Positions 6,437 through 14,291 of a stretch of DNA of 64,000 bases are shown one piece after another. Each line of letters starts with the position of its first letter. Positions within the stretch are counted from its first letter, which is position 1. Under the pieces are notes generated by a model. That model searched no databases and was not told the origin of the DNA. It saw only the letters and a program-made list of their open reading frames with translations. The translations under genes were made by a program, and so were the position numbers. Origin of the DNA: Acetilactobacillus jinshanensis (lineage in GTDB: Bacteria; Bacillota; Bacilli; Lactobacillales; Lactobacillaceae). The stretch spans positions 620,001 through 684,000 of the forward strand of contig NZ_CP034726.1 of NCBI RefSeq assembly GCF_004359375.1. Reading direction: 5' to 3'.

Positions 6437-7849
6437 CTACTTCGATGTCGATTTTACCGTGGATTTCTTCTGATGAAAGTTATGAATCAGACCGGTTTCA
6501 ATCTGTTCTAATGAACGGCCACGGGTTTCCGGAACCCACTTAATGACGAAGTAGATGGATAAGAATGCCATAATGGCATAGATTGCGAACGGACCGCAGA
6601 TATTGTTGCCGGATAAAGCAATTAAAGTCAGTAAACTCTGCGATACGATGAAGTCACAGATCCAGTTAGTGGCTGAAGCAATCGAGGCACCGACACCACG
6701 CATTCGAAACGGCATGATTTCGTTGATCATGACCCAGGCTAACGGACCCCATGACAGGTCGTAGCCGACAATGTAAATCACGATCAGGATCAACGTTGGC
6801 ACGACGATGGCTGAAATGCTGAATAGGTAATTCATCCCAGCTAACAGCGTTAAGGTCACAGCAACCACGATCGAGCCCATGATCAGGAGTGAATTCCGGT
6901 TATAGTCATCGATAATTCGGTAAGCGATGACCGTTGAAATCAGGTTAACGACCCCAACACCAACTGAGATCCAGATTGAACTCGAAGTCGAGAATTTAAA
7001 GGCCTTGATGAAAATCTGGGGTAAGAAATACAAAACCGCGTTAATACCGATGAACTGCTGGAAGAACATTAAGCCGACGGCAACTAATAAAGCTGGTAAC
7101 CCAATCTTAAATAAAGTCCGGCGGTTGCCCTTCTTACGGTGATTAAATTTAATCATCATGCGCAGTTCCGCATCGGGATCTTCACCAGTGTTGGCTCGCA
7201 AGGTCCGTAAGACATGACGGGCTAATTCGGGATGTCCTTCTTTGACTAGGTAACGTGGTGATTCAGGTAGGATTAGTGAGCCTAATAATAGCAACAGTGA
7301 TGGGATCAAAGCGGAACCTAACATCCAACGCCAGCTATGAAGACCAAGCCAGTCAACATTCAGTAACCCAATGTTGGCACAATAAGCTAACAGGAAGCCA
7401 AACGCAATCATCAACTGAAACAACGTAACCAGTGAGCCACGATGCTTAGTATCAGCTAGTTCAACTAGGTAAGCCGGAGTCAATGCTGAAGCGGCGCCAA
7501 CGGCAAAACCTAACAGTAAACGGGCTGATACTAAAGATACAAAGCCCACGGCAAACATTGAACATCCCGAACCGATCAGGAACAGGATCGCGGAAAATTG
7601 CAACAATTTCTTACGACCGTACCGGTTAGACAGCGAACCAATGCATACGGCACCGACTGCCGAACCAATCAGCACGGACGATGTTACCAGACTGGTTTTA
7701 CCGACTGGTAAATGAAAATCCGATTCAATCAATGGTGAGGCTCCGGAAATAATTCCAGTATCAAAACCGAACAATAAGCCACCTAATGATCCAATCAGAT
7801 ATATAAATAATTGACTTAACTTTAAATGATGAGCATTTTGCGCTAACAA
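6437..7849 (-). CDS. Sugar-porter family MFS transporter
   Basis: About 470 residues with 12 membrane segments, of the MFS sugar-porter (SP) family that moves hexoses, pentoses or inositol with protons. Visible motifs are GGLLFGFDTGIISGA in helix 1, NRYGRKKLL in the 2-3 loop, PESPRYLVKEG after helix 6, QQFIGINAVLYFLPQI in helix 7 and VPETRGRSLEQIE at the C-terminus. The longest frame begins with an ATG fused to the CAGGGGG ribosome site, which leaves no spacing. A TTG three codons later (7847-7849) has the right distance and is used here. The substrate cannot be told from sequence. No sugar-catabolic genes flank it. Confidence 0.85.
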   Translation of the reverse strand: MLAQNAHHLKLSQLFIYLIGSLGGLLFGFDTGIISGASPLIESDFHLPVGKTSLVTSSVLIGSAVGAVCIGSLSNRYGRKKLLQFSAILFLIGSGCSMFAVGFVSLVSARLLLGFAVGAASALTPAYLVELADTKHRGSLVTLFQLMIAFGFLLAYCANIGLLNVDWLGLHSWRWMLGSALIPSLLLLLGSLILPESPRYLVKEGHPELARHVLRTLRANTGEDPDAELRMMIKFNHRKKGNRRTLFKIGLPALLVAVGLMFFQQFIGINAVLYFLPQIFIKAFKFSTSSSIWISVGVGVVNLISTVIAYRIIDDYNRNSLLIMGSIVVAVTLTLLAGMNYLFSISAIVVPTLILIVIYIVGYDLSWGPLAWVMINEIMPFRMRGVGASIASATNWICDFIVSQSLLTLIALSGNNICGPFAIYAIMAFLSIYFVIKWVPETRGRSLEQIETGLIHNFHQKKSTVKSTSK

Positions 7850-7985
7850 AAGTGTCATCCCCCTGACGAGCGTTAATATGCGTAGTGTAATTAACGCTCA
7901 TAGATAACTCTAAACAATTTCGGTGGATATAAGGTGGCGATAGACACTGATCGGTCTGTTGATTTTAAAATTACGATATAAACAC

Positions 7986-8024
7986 AAAAAGACCCGATCC
8001 CAAATTAATGAGATCAGATCTTTC
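7986..8024 (-). terminator. Intrinsic terminator of oppA2
   Basis: Stem AAGATCTGATCTCA / TGGGATCGGGTCTT with G-U pairs, then five T on the minus strand, 50 bases after the oppA2 stop. Confidence 0.75.
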
Positions 8025-8075
8025 ATTTATTAGAAGGTAAATAATAATGTAAGTTAATTTAAGTTAAGGCGAAGT

Positions 8076-9860
8076 CTACTTTAAATGTGCTGAATCTAAG
8101 CCTAAGTTACCCCAGAAGTTATTGTTACTACCTTTATAACTGAAGCCAGTAACTCTGTGGTTAACGGCGGTCCAGTCAATTCCGTAGGATTCTGGCCCAT
8201 AAATGGCCATCTTGTTCATGTATTTCTGCCACTTGTGGAAGATCTTGATTCTGTATTTCAGGTTGAATGATTTCTTGTCGTTCATTTCCTTGATCAACTT
8301 ATTGTTTTCCTTAGTGTTCATGTGAGCAGAATTATCTGGATCGTCAGGATCAGACATTACATCTTGGGTTGGTTCAGTACCTAACGAATACGCCGCTTCA
8401 AAGACATCCATGGTCTTCTGCTTAGGTTTTTCTAAGGTTGAGTAAAAGCTATTCATTTCCATCGGCTTACCGTCAGCGAATTTAGCGTCCAAACCTAACT
8501 TTTGCCACTGTTGTAAGAAGTATTCATCAGTAGCTTTATCGGCATCGTTACCCTGCATACAGCCAAAGTAAATGACTAATTTCTTACCGTTGGGTTTGGT
8601 AACGTACTTACTGCCGTTCCGCTTCTTGTAACCAGCGTCCTTTAACAGCTTTTTAGCTTTGGCCATGTTATATGGAAAACCAGGTGTTGAAGAATAGGAA
8701 TTGTGGTATTTGTGGAATGCCGGTGGCATTAGCGTATTAGCTCTGTAGGATAAGCCATTACCAAATTTCTTAGCAAGCAGATTTAAGTTGATCGAGTATA
8801 GCATCGCTCTTCTCAAGTTAACGTTACTCATCTTACTTGGTGTCATGGTACTGTGACCGTTATTACTGCCATGACCAACGACAAAGCCTAAATCGTTAAG
8901 ATCGTAACCTGGCTGACCAACTTCGCTGTAATCCTTTAACGGCTTAATGTGGGAATAATCAGATGAACCGTTGCCAAAGGTAAAGTCATATTTCTTAGAC
9001 TTTAATGCAGCAACCGTATTACTGGACGAAACGACCTGAATCGCAATGTGTTTAATGTGTGGCTTCTTGCCCCAGTAATATTTATTAGGTACCCAACTAG
9101 TAGCTTCACCCTGAATCTGTTTCTTTAACTTATAAGGCCCGGTGAAGATGGGATCCTTTCTAACCTGCTTAGAAGACGGTAACTTTGAAATTGGAATGTC
9201 TTTCAAATGTTCATAAGGTTCAACGGCGTTCCACATAAAATCATTGCCATTATATTCTAGAGCCGGTGATAAGTGAGTAAAGTGGATCAGCGTCTTCTTA
9301 CCCTTTGTCCCATCTGGGAAGGTAATCCCAGAAATAGTGCTAGCCTTACCCTTATGGTAAGCGTTCATTCCTTGAATATCATCCATATCGGTACTGAACT
9401 GCTGAGATTTACTCTTTGGATTAGCTAAGATTTCGTACGGGTACTCAACATCTTTAGCGATTACTGGTGAACCGTTCGACCACTTAGCGTTCTTACGGAT
9501 GGTGATCAGACCGGTATTATTCTTCTTGTTTAACTTCAGGTTGGCTAAGCCACCGTTAACGATTTTATGATTGTTATTCGTGTTAAATAAATTGCCTTCG
9601 CCACCAGGTGAATAAACATCAACGTCTTCTTGATTATCCTGTAAAGTCGGTAACGTCATCCCGGCAAACGGAGCATCGTTAATTTCGGCAACGTGCAAGG
9701 TGCTATCGTCACCTTTTTTAGTTGGGGCTTTACTTGCGTTATACGTTTCAGACAAGTGAACATGTTTACCAATGTTTGCTTGTTGATTAGAACAAGCTGT
9801 CAATCCCATTAACGATACCGCTGCAATCCCTAACGTTAACAATTTCTTTTGATCAATCAT
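8076..9860 (-). CDS. oppA: Oligopeptide-binding lipoprotein OppA, copy 2
   Basis: A 594-residue family-5 binding protein, very close to oppA1 along its whole length. Lipobox LTAC with Cys23; WSNG segment with KDVEYPYEI; LRRAMLYSIN helix. The longest frame begins 15 codons earlier, but that extension translates the leader terminator. The ATG at 9858-9860 follows CAGGAGG. Unlike copies 1 and 3 it has no T-box. Its only visible control is an attenuator whose leader peptide carries tandem His codons. Near its C-terminus the block after GTEP is shorter than in copy 1. Role: peptide capture for an Opp transporter encoded elsewhere. Confidence 0.9.
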   Translation of the reverse strand: MIDQKKLLTLGIAAVSLMGLTACSNQQANIGKHVHLSETYNASKAPTKKGDDSTLHVAEINDAPFAGMTLPTLQDNQEDVDVYSPGGEGNLFNTNNNHKIVNGGLANLKLNKKNNTGLITIRKNAKWSNGSPVIAKDVEYPYEILANPKSKSQQFSTDMDDIQGMNAYHKGKASTISGITFPDGTKGKKTLIHFTHLSPALEYNGNDFMWNAVEPYEHLKDIPISKLPSSKQVRKDPIFTGPYKLKKQIQGEATSWVPNKYYWGKKPHIKHIAIQVVSSSNTVAALKSKKYDFTFGNGSSDYSHIKPLKDYSEVGQPGYDLNDLGFVVGHGSNNGHSTMTPSKMSNVNLRRAMLYSINLNLLAKKFGNGLSYRANTLMPPAFHKYHNSYSSTPGFPYNMAKAKKLLKDAGYKKRNGSKYVTKPNGKKLVIYFGCMQGNDADKATDEYFLQQWQKLGLDAKFADGKPMEMNSFYSTLEKPKQKTMDVFEAAYSLGTEPTQDVMSDPDDPDNSAHMNTKENNKLIKEMNDKKSFNLKYRIKIFHKWQKYMNKMAIYGPESYGIDWTAVNHRVTGFSYKGSNNNFWGNLGLDSAHLK

Positions 9861-9882
9861 ATAACTACCTCCTGAAAGGATC

Positions 9883-9916
9883 AAAAAAGTCACCTGATTA
9901 TCCAACCAGGTGACTT
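9883..9916 (-). terminator. Attenuator terminator of the oppA2 leader
   Basis: AAGTCACCTGGTT pairs with AATCAGGTGACTT, followed by six T; it ends only some 20 bases before the oppA2 start. Compared with the oppA1 and oppA3 copies the stem bases have changed on both arms and in segment 4, keeping all alternative pairings. Confidence 0.85.
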
Positions 9917-9953
9917 AAATTAATTCCATAAAGGTAGAAACGACTAATAGTTT

Positions 9954-9988
9954 AAGCTCACCTGGTTTTTATATAACCACGTGAGCTT
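9954..9988 (-). promoter_or_regulatory. Alternative hairpin 3:4 of the oppA2 attenuator
   Basis: AAGCTCACGTGGTT pairs with AACCAGGTGAGCTT. Segment 4 can instead pair with the first terminator arm AAGTCACCTGGTT, and segment 3 with CCATGTG just after the leader stop codon. Confidence 0.7.
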
Positions 9989-10030
9989 AACGAAGTTTTA
10001 CTAACGCATGCTAATTACCCACATGGACGT

Positions 10031-10102
10031 TCAACTATGATGTCGAGCATCCATATGATGTCGCTGATTATTCATTTGTAAATAATCGTTCATAATTAAC
10101 AT
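10031..10102 (-). CDS. His-rich leader peptide of oppA2 (23 aa)
   Basis: ATG TTA ATT start as in the oppA1 leader, with AAAGAAG upstream. The decisive part reads CGA CAT CAT ATG GAT GCT CGA CAT CAT, giving R-H-H-M-D-A-R-H-H-S. It thus keeps the M-D centre and the hairpin of the Arg leaders while four Arg positions have become His. The stop codon lies just before hairpin segment 2 (TCCATGTG), so a ribosome at the stop would mask that segment and permit the terminator. Predicted to sense histidyl-tRNA, possibly with arginyl-tRNA; this is inference from codon content and layout. Confidence 0.75.
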   Translation of the reverse strand: MLIMNDYLQMNNQRHHMDARHHS

Positions 10103-10137
10103 TGCTTAAACTTCTTTCGTATGAGATTACATTTAAT

Positions 10138-10165
10138 ATATTAGACCTTTATTCAGATATTGCAA
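10138..10165 (-). promoter_or_regulatory. Promoter of the oppA2 leader
   Basis: TTGCAA (10160-10165) and TAATAT (10138-10143) separated by 16 bases on the minus strand, in the same position as the oppA1 and oppA3 leader promoters. Confidence 0.65.
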
Positions 10166-10228
10166 GTTAACATTAATAATATTTATATAATTATTATTAT
10201 ATTTACTAATATTGTTTCTTATAGTGAA

Positions 10229-10266
10229 AAAGACCCGAGCTCAATTTAATGAGTCCAGGCCTTTTT
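10229..10266 (-). terminator. Intrinsic terminator of oppA3
   Basis: Stem AAGGCCTGGACTCA / TGAGCTCGGGTCTT (with G-U pairs) and a T-run on the minus strand, about 50 bases after the oppA3 stop. Its layout resembles the oppA2 terminator. Confidence 0.75.
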
Positions 10267-10313
10267 GCTTAATCACAGGATAAATATTATATGAATGACT
10301 CTAAGTTAAGGAA

Positions 10314-12107
10314 TCACTTTAACTTAGCTGAGTTTAATCCCAACTTACTCCAGAATTCGTTGTTGGATGGAGATAAGCTGTAACCGGTAACTCTATGGTT
10401 AACGGCAGTCCATAATGAATCATAGAATTCAGGTGAGTAGACTGCTTTCTTGTTCATGTACTTCTCCCATTCGTGGAAGATCTTGATTCTGTGCTTGAGA
10501 TTGAATGACTTCTTGTCGTTCATTTCGTTCAATAACTTGGTGTTTTCTTTAGTGTTTAAATGCGCCATGTTATCAGCGGCATCAGGACCGTACATGGAAG
10601 TTGGTGTAGGTTCAGAGCCGACACCAAATGATGCTTCAAAGACATCCATAGCTTTCTGCTTAGGTTTCTGTAATTCTGAGTAGAAGCTGTTCATTTCCAT
10701 TGGTTTGCCAGTGGTGAACTTAACGTCCAAGCCTAACTTATGCCACTGTTGTAAGAAGTATTCATCAGTAGCTTTGGCGGCACTGGATCCCTGCATACAA
10801 CCGAAGTGAATAACTAACGGCTTACCGTTTGGTTTAGTGACGTACTTGCTACCATTTTTTTTGGTGTAACCCGCAGCTTTTAATAACTTCTTTGCTTTAG
10901 CCATGTTGTATGGATAGCCTGGCTGGGATGCGAATGAAGTGTGGTACTTATGGAATACCGGTGGGATCATGGTGTTACCTCTGTAGTCGATCCCGTTATC
11001 CAACTTCTTGGCGATCATGTCTAAGTTAATGGAGTAAAGCATAGCTTTTCTTAAGTTAGCGCTGTGCATCTTGCTATTCGGATCCATGACACTGACACCA
11101 GACTTGTTAGCGTGACCAACATTAAAACCGAAATCCGTGTAACCTTGGTCCGGCGTACCGACTTCACTGTAATCCTTTAAAGCGTGGATCTTAGGATACT
11201 GTTCAGATGGAATCCCGTAGTTAAAGGCGAAGTCATACTTCTTAGCTTTAAATGCCGCTTCGATGTTATTAGATGAAACGACTTGAATATCGATGTGTTT
11301 AATCTGCGGTTTCTTACCGTAATAATACTTGTTTGGTACCCAGGTAGTTGATTCACCTTGAACCTGTTTCTTTAATTTATAAGGCCCGGCGAAGATCGGG
11401 TGCTTTCTGACTTGTGACGATTCACCTAATTTAGAAATTGGGACGTTCTTAATGTACTGATAAGGCTCAACGACGTCTTGGGTAAAGTCGTTACCAGCGT
11501 ATTTCATGGCTGGAGTTAAGTGGTTAAAGTGAATTAAGGTCTTGGTGCCTTTTGGGCCATTCGGGAACGTGATCCCCGAAATGGTGCTGGCCTTGCCCTT
11601 ATGATAAGCGGACATGCCTTTGATATCATCCATATCATTACTGAATGATTGAGCCTTAGTCTTCGGGTTAGCGACGATTTCATAAGGATATTCAACATCC
11701 TTAGCGGTAACTTTCTGACCGTTCGACCACTTAGCGTTCTTCTTTAATGTGATCAAAGCGGTGTTCTTCTTTTTGTTTAGCTTTAAGTTAGCTAAGCCAC
11801 CGTTAACGATTTCATAATTCTTATTCGTGTGGAACAGGCTACCGTTACCACCGGGTGAATAAACATCTTCATCTTCTTGGTTACTCTGTAACGTCGGTGC
11901 GGACATCCCAGCAAACGGGGCATCGTTAACTTCAGCTACGTGCAATGTACTGTGGTTACCCTTTTTAGTAGCCGGCTGACTAGCAGTATAACTCTGTGAA
12001 AAATGCACGTGTTTATTAGTTCCGTTTGCCTGATTTGAACAAGCTGTCAATCCCATTAATGATAATGCGGCAACGCCAAGCGTTAACCATTTCTTATGCT
12101 TCAACAT
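10314..12107 (-). CDS. oppA: Oligopeptide-binding lipoprotein OppA, copy 3
   Basis: A 597-residue family-5 peptide-binding lipoprotein; lipobox LTAC with Cys23. It follows copies 1 and 2 closely but differs in the ligand-proximal centre (for example SSNNIEAAFKAKKYDFAFNYG). The longest frame would add 23 residues translated from the T-box; the ATG at 12105-12107 aligns with the oppA1 start and has AGGAGG at eight bases, and another ATG stands directly before it. Upstream lie, in order, a leader peptide with Arg codons, its attenuator and a T-box. The whole leader-plus-gene block looks like a duplication of the oppA1 block. Confidence 0.9.
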   Translation of the reverse strand: MLKHKKWLTLGVAALSLMGLTACSNQANGTNKHVHFSQSYTASQPATKKGNHSTLHVAEVNDAPFAGMSAPTLQSNQEDEDVYSPGGNGSLFHTNKNYEIVNGGLANLKLNKKKNTALITLKKNAKWSNGQKVTAKDVEYPYEIVANPKTKAQSFSNDMDDIKGMSAYHKGKASTISGITFPNGPKGTKTLIHFNHLTPAMKYAGNDFTQDVVEPYQYIKNVPISKLGESSQVRKHPIFAGPYKLKKQVQGESTTWVPNKYYYGKKPQIKHIDIQVVSSNNIEAAFKAKKYDFAFNYGIPSEQYPKIHALKDYSEVGTPDQGYTDFGFNVGHANKSGVSVMDPNSKMHSANLRKAMLYSINLDMIAKKLDNGIDYRGNTMIPPVFHKYHTSFASQPGYPYNMAKAKKLLKAAGYTKKNGSKYVTKPNGKPLVIHFGCMQGSSAAKATDEYFLQQWHKLGLDVKFTTGKPMEMNSFYSELQKPKQKAMDVFEASFGVGSEPTPTSMYGPDAADNMAHLNTKENTKLLNEMNDKKSFNLKHRIKIFHEWEKYMNKKAVYSPEFYDSLWTAVNHRVTGYSLSPSNNEFWSKLGLNSAKLK

Positions 12108-12115
12108 CATAAATA

Positions 12116-12153
12116 CCTCCTGAATATTAATATCAATTTTAAATATCCAGAGG
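12116..12153 (-). promoter_or_regulatory. Shine-Dalgarno-sequestering helix of the oppA3 T-box
   Basis: CCTCTGGATAT (12153-12143) pairs with ATATTCAGGAGG (12127-12116), which holds the ribosome site of oppA3; one G is bulged. Its CCTC is the 3' arm of the T-box antiterminator. The equivalent helix exists in the oppA1 leader although the loop differs in length (15 against 34 bases). Confidence 0.65.
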
Positions 12154-12365
12154 ACGAACGAAACGCGGTACCACCTCATTTTCTAGTCTGCTCACACAGA
12201 CTAGCTCGAAAAGTTGTCGCAAACTTAATTGATAACGGATTGACCGATCTTCCCTACTCGCTTCGGGAAGTAACTCATAGGCTCGAATTTGATAATCAAC
12301 ATGGCTAGCTCTCATGGCCCTAGCTTCTCTGTGAACGTCAATTTATCAAAGTTCCTACTCAACGT
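12143..12365 (-). promoter_or_regulatory. T-box leader of oppA3
   Basis: Core at 12150-12177: GAGG, bulge TGGTACC, GCG, loop, CGT, CCTC. Stem III is TAGTCTG / CAGACTA. Stem I has AGTA opposite GAG, a TTTGATAA/TTATCAAA helix and the apical GCTAG...CTAGC hairpin. The specifier strand GAGCCTATGAG matches that of oppA1, so both should read the same tRNA (Met or Tyr by candidate codons). No intrinsic terminator follows. Confidence 0.85.
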
Positions 12366-12382
12366 TTTTAAAATATGCAATT

Positions 12383-12417
12383 AAAAAAGCCACACGATTT
12401 ACTCAAACCGTGTGGCT
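12383..12417 (-). terminator. Attenuator terminator of the oppA3 leader
   Basis: AGCCACACGGTTT pairs with AAATCGTGTGGCT followed by six T on the minus strand, almost identical to the oppA1 copy and again upstream of the T-box. Confidence 0.85.
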
Positions 12418-12454
12418 TTTCTGAACTTCATAAGATTGAAAACGAAGAATATAT

Positions 12455-12492
12455 GTCAAGCTCACACGATTTGATTGATCACCATGTGAGCA
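12455..12492 (-). promoter_or_regulatory. Alternative hairpin 3:4 of the oppA3 attenuator
   Basis: ATGCTCACATGG pairs with ATCGTGTGAGCTT. Segment 3 (CTCACATGG) is also a perfect 9-bp complement of segment 2 (CCATGTGAG), which contains the stop codon of the leader ORF. Confidence 0.7.
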
Positions 12493-12521
12493 TAATTTCT
12501 GAAAAAAGAGAATGCTAAAAC

Positions 12522-12608
12522 TCACATGGACTTAATTCGGCAGTTTCGTCGAACGTCCATGCGTCGTTGATCATTATTTAAATGTGAATAATAATTAACA
12601 TTTAACAT
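12522..12608 (-). CDS. Arg-rich leader peptide of oppA3 (28 aa)
   Basis: A 28-codon frame with AAAGAAG upstream of its ATG. Codons CGA CGC ATG GAC GTT CGA CGA AAC TGC CGA give R-R-M-D-V-R-R-N-C-R, five Arg in ten. The stop TGA lies inside hairpin segment 2. A ribosome stalled on the Arg codons leaves segments 2:3 and 4:5 to form (read-through); a ribosome at the stop blocks segment 2 and allows 3:4 and the terminator. The N-terminus is less conserved than in the oppA1 and oppA2 leaders, but the Asn-Asn and R-R-M-D-V-R-R region is in the same frame. The regulatory role is inference. Confidence 0.72.
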   Translation of the reverse strand: MLNVNYYSHLNNDQRRMDVRRNCRIKSM

Positions 12609-12643
12609 CCTGCAAACTTCTTTCATATGAGATTACATTTACT

Positions 12644-12671
12644 ATAATAAACTATTTTTGAGAGATGTCAA
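12644..12671 (-). promoter_or_regulatory. Promoter of the oppA3 leader
   Basis: TTGACA (12666-12671) and TATTAT (12644-12649) with a 16-base spacer on the minus strand, nearly the same sequence as the oppA1 leader promoter. Confidence 0.75.
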
Positions 12672-12748
12672 CATAATTTTAAGAAAATTTAAATTATTTT
12701 AGAATTATTTACAACTAAAGTTTCTAATTTGAGACTATCAAGCTATTA

Positions 12749-12788
12749 AAATAGCCCCACTCCCTAATTCAACGGAAGTCAGGCTATC
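12749..12788 (-). terminator. Intrinsic terminator of the purR unit
   Basis: GATAGCCTGACTTCC / GGGAGTGGGGCTAT with a 9-base loop and a short T-run on the minus strand, directly after the 99-residue gene. Confidence 0.7.
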
Positions 12789-12802
12789 TTATTAAGTTTA
12801 GT

Positions 12803-13102
12803 TTAGTAATCTAAACGATTTAAGGCTTTCTTCATCTTTTTGAAGGTCTTTGGAGTAGCCTTACCAGGTTTGTCGATCGTACCGTTAATGGAAGTCCAAA
12901 CCTTCTTTAAGGTATTACTCTGCTTAGAGTTTTTACCTGCGGACTTCTTATCACGGTCCAATAATGGTTTAACGGCGCCCCACATGTTGTTAGCAGCGTC
13001 AGAAACCTTCTGGGAATCATTCTGCTTAGCGGCTTTAATACCGTCATCACAGAAAGTTAAGGCATCGTTCTGTAAATCTTTAGATGATTGAACTTTAGCC
13101 AT
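12803..13102 (-). CDS. Hypothetical protein downstream of purR (99 aa)
   Basis: Unrecognised small soluble protein, Lys/Ser/Asn rich, probably helical (for example LQNDALTFCDDGIKAAKQND and FKKMKKALNRLDY). It has no signal or membrane segment and a single cysteine. GAGGAG stands before its ATG, and it begins 29 bases after purR on the same strand, so it is very likely co-transcribed with it; the terminator at 12749-12788 closes the unit. No function is proposed. Confidence 0.65.
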   Translation of the reverse strand: MAKVQSSKDLQNDALTFCDDGIKAAKQNDSQKVSDAANNMWGAVKPLLDRDKKSAGKNSKQSNTLKKVWTSINGTIDKPGKATPKTFKKMKKALNRLDY

Positions 13103-13131
13103 TCTATTATCTCCTCTAAATAGTTGATTAC

Positions 13132-13947
13132 TTAGTTATTCTTTTTATCAAATAAGTTGCCAAAGCTAGCCTTGATCTGGCCTTCGTTAGGGTTGATCCG
13201 GATCAGAGACTGGTAAGGATGGTCAAAGTTCAAGTGACCATTGCTGCCGTCGGCTAAAATAGCGATACCGGCTAACTTACAATGGAAGGCCTTGATTAAG
13301 TTAATTATCCCGTTGATCGTACTACCTTCTTTAAGGTAGTCATCAACGATCAAAACGTTGGAGCCTTCTTTAAGGCTACGCTGTGGTAAGACTAAATTAT
13401 GTAACTGGTGGCTGCTTGCTGAGAAGTAGTTGACGTTGATGGTGGCACCATCACTGATCTTGGACTGATGAGCGGATGGGATGAATGATACACCTAAAGC
13501 CTTCGCAACGCTTGGTGCGATTAAACCTTTACCGTTCATGGTCAAGACTTTGTCAACCGGCTTGTCTAAGTACTGAGTAGCGATCACATCACCGATCTGT
13601 TCTAAGGTGTATGGACGACTCAGAATATCTGACATGTAAACGTAACCACCTGGCAAGTAACGGTCATGATTGTTTAAGTCTTTAATAATGGAACTAATGA
13701 TTGCCTTAGTTCGCTTTGGGCTGACCTTTGGCGTATACGTAACACCACCGGTAGCACCAACCTGAGTGTGAACACGACCGATTCCACGGACCGCAAAATT
13801 ATGACGGATAATCTTAATATCCTTGCTAAGTGAAGACTTAGCACAGCCATACTTTTCGATGAATGACTTTGCGGTAACCGGATGGTTAGGGTGTTCCAAT
13901 AAGAATGAAGTGATATTGATTAAACGATCTCGACGTTTTACTGCCAT
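13132..13947 (-). CDS. purR: Purine operon repressor PurR (PRT-fold type)
   Basis: A 271-residue protein of the Gram-positive PurR family: an N-terminal winged helix (residues about 1-72, beginning KRRDRLINITSFLLEHP) fused to a phosphoribosyltransferase-like domain. The PRPP loop is VLIVDDYLKEGSTING (about residues 199-214); the family norm has Gly-Gly-Thr at the end where Gly-Ser-Thr is seen here. In this family PRPP binding modulates repression of purine synthesis and transport genes. AAAGGGA precedes the ATG. The length is typical. Its usual neighbours are not in view; the next gene is a small unknown. Confidence 0.88.
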   Translation of the reverse strand: MAVKRRDRLINITSFLLEHPNHPVTAKSFIEKYGCAKSSLSKDIKIIRHNFAVRGIGRVHTQVGATGGVTYTPKVSPKRTKAIISSIIKDLNNHDRYLPGGYVYMSDILSRPYTLEQIGDVIATQYLDKPVDKVLTMNGKGLIAPSVAKALGVSFIPSAHQSKISDGATINVNYFSASSHQLHNLVLPQRSLKEGSNVLIVDDYLKEGSTINGIINLIKAFHCKLAGIAILADGSNGHLNFDHPYQSLIRINPNEGQIKASFGNLFDKKNN

Positions 13948-14291
13948 TTGAAAAATCCCTTTTTATAAAATTTGTTTCTTTTTACATTAACTTATGATAC
14001 ATGATTTTAAGTTCAGTGGCAATTTTTCACTGGACCTACTATCCACTAATAGTTTACAATTTTTTACACCATTAGTTAATATTATTGAGTTATTTTTCGT
14101 TAATTTATACCAAATTCTTAAATATGACCATGATTTACGTGTAAAATTCGGTAAATCACTCCCATTTAACATGGAAACAAAAAACTCACCAAAAATTTCG
14201 GTGAGTTATTAAAACGAATGTTAAGATACTTTGAGTTATCACGTACACGATTAACTAGTACTGATCTAATCACAATTTGGATAAATTGAAA
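13948..14291. other. AT-rich intergenic region between purR and the APC permease
   Basis: Holds the purR promoter region (not resolvable by eye) and the permease terminator at 14177-14208. Open frames of 61-72 codons occur on both strands but have no ribosome site and very AT-rich, low-complexity content; I do not treat them as genes. Confidence 0.6.
14177..14208 (-). terminator. Intrinsic terminator of the APC permease gene
   Basis: AACTCACC / GGTGAGTT hairpin followed by six T on the minus strand, about 85 bases after the permease stop. Confidence 0.75.

Noticed and set aside
9861-9905. A 15-codon N-terminal extension of oppA2.
   Set aside because: It is the translation of the attenuator terminator; the ATG with CAGGAGG lies at 9858-9860.
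12111-12179. A 23-codon N-terminal extension of oppA3.
   Set aside because: It translates the T-box core and lacks a ribosome site; the signal peptide begins at the inner ATG.
13987-14212. Overlapping 61- and 72-codon frames on opposite strands between purR and the permease.
   Set aside because: AT-rich, no Shine-Dalgarno, and the plus-strand frame runs through the permease terminator.
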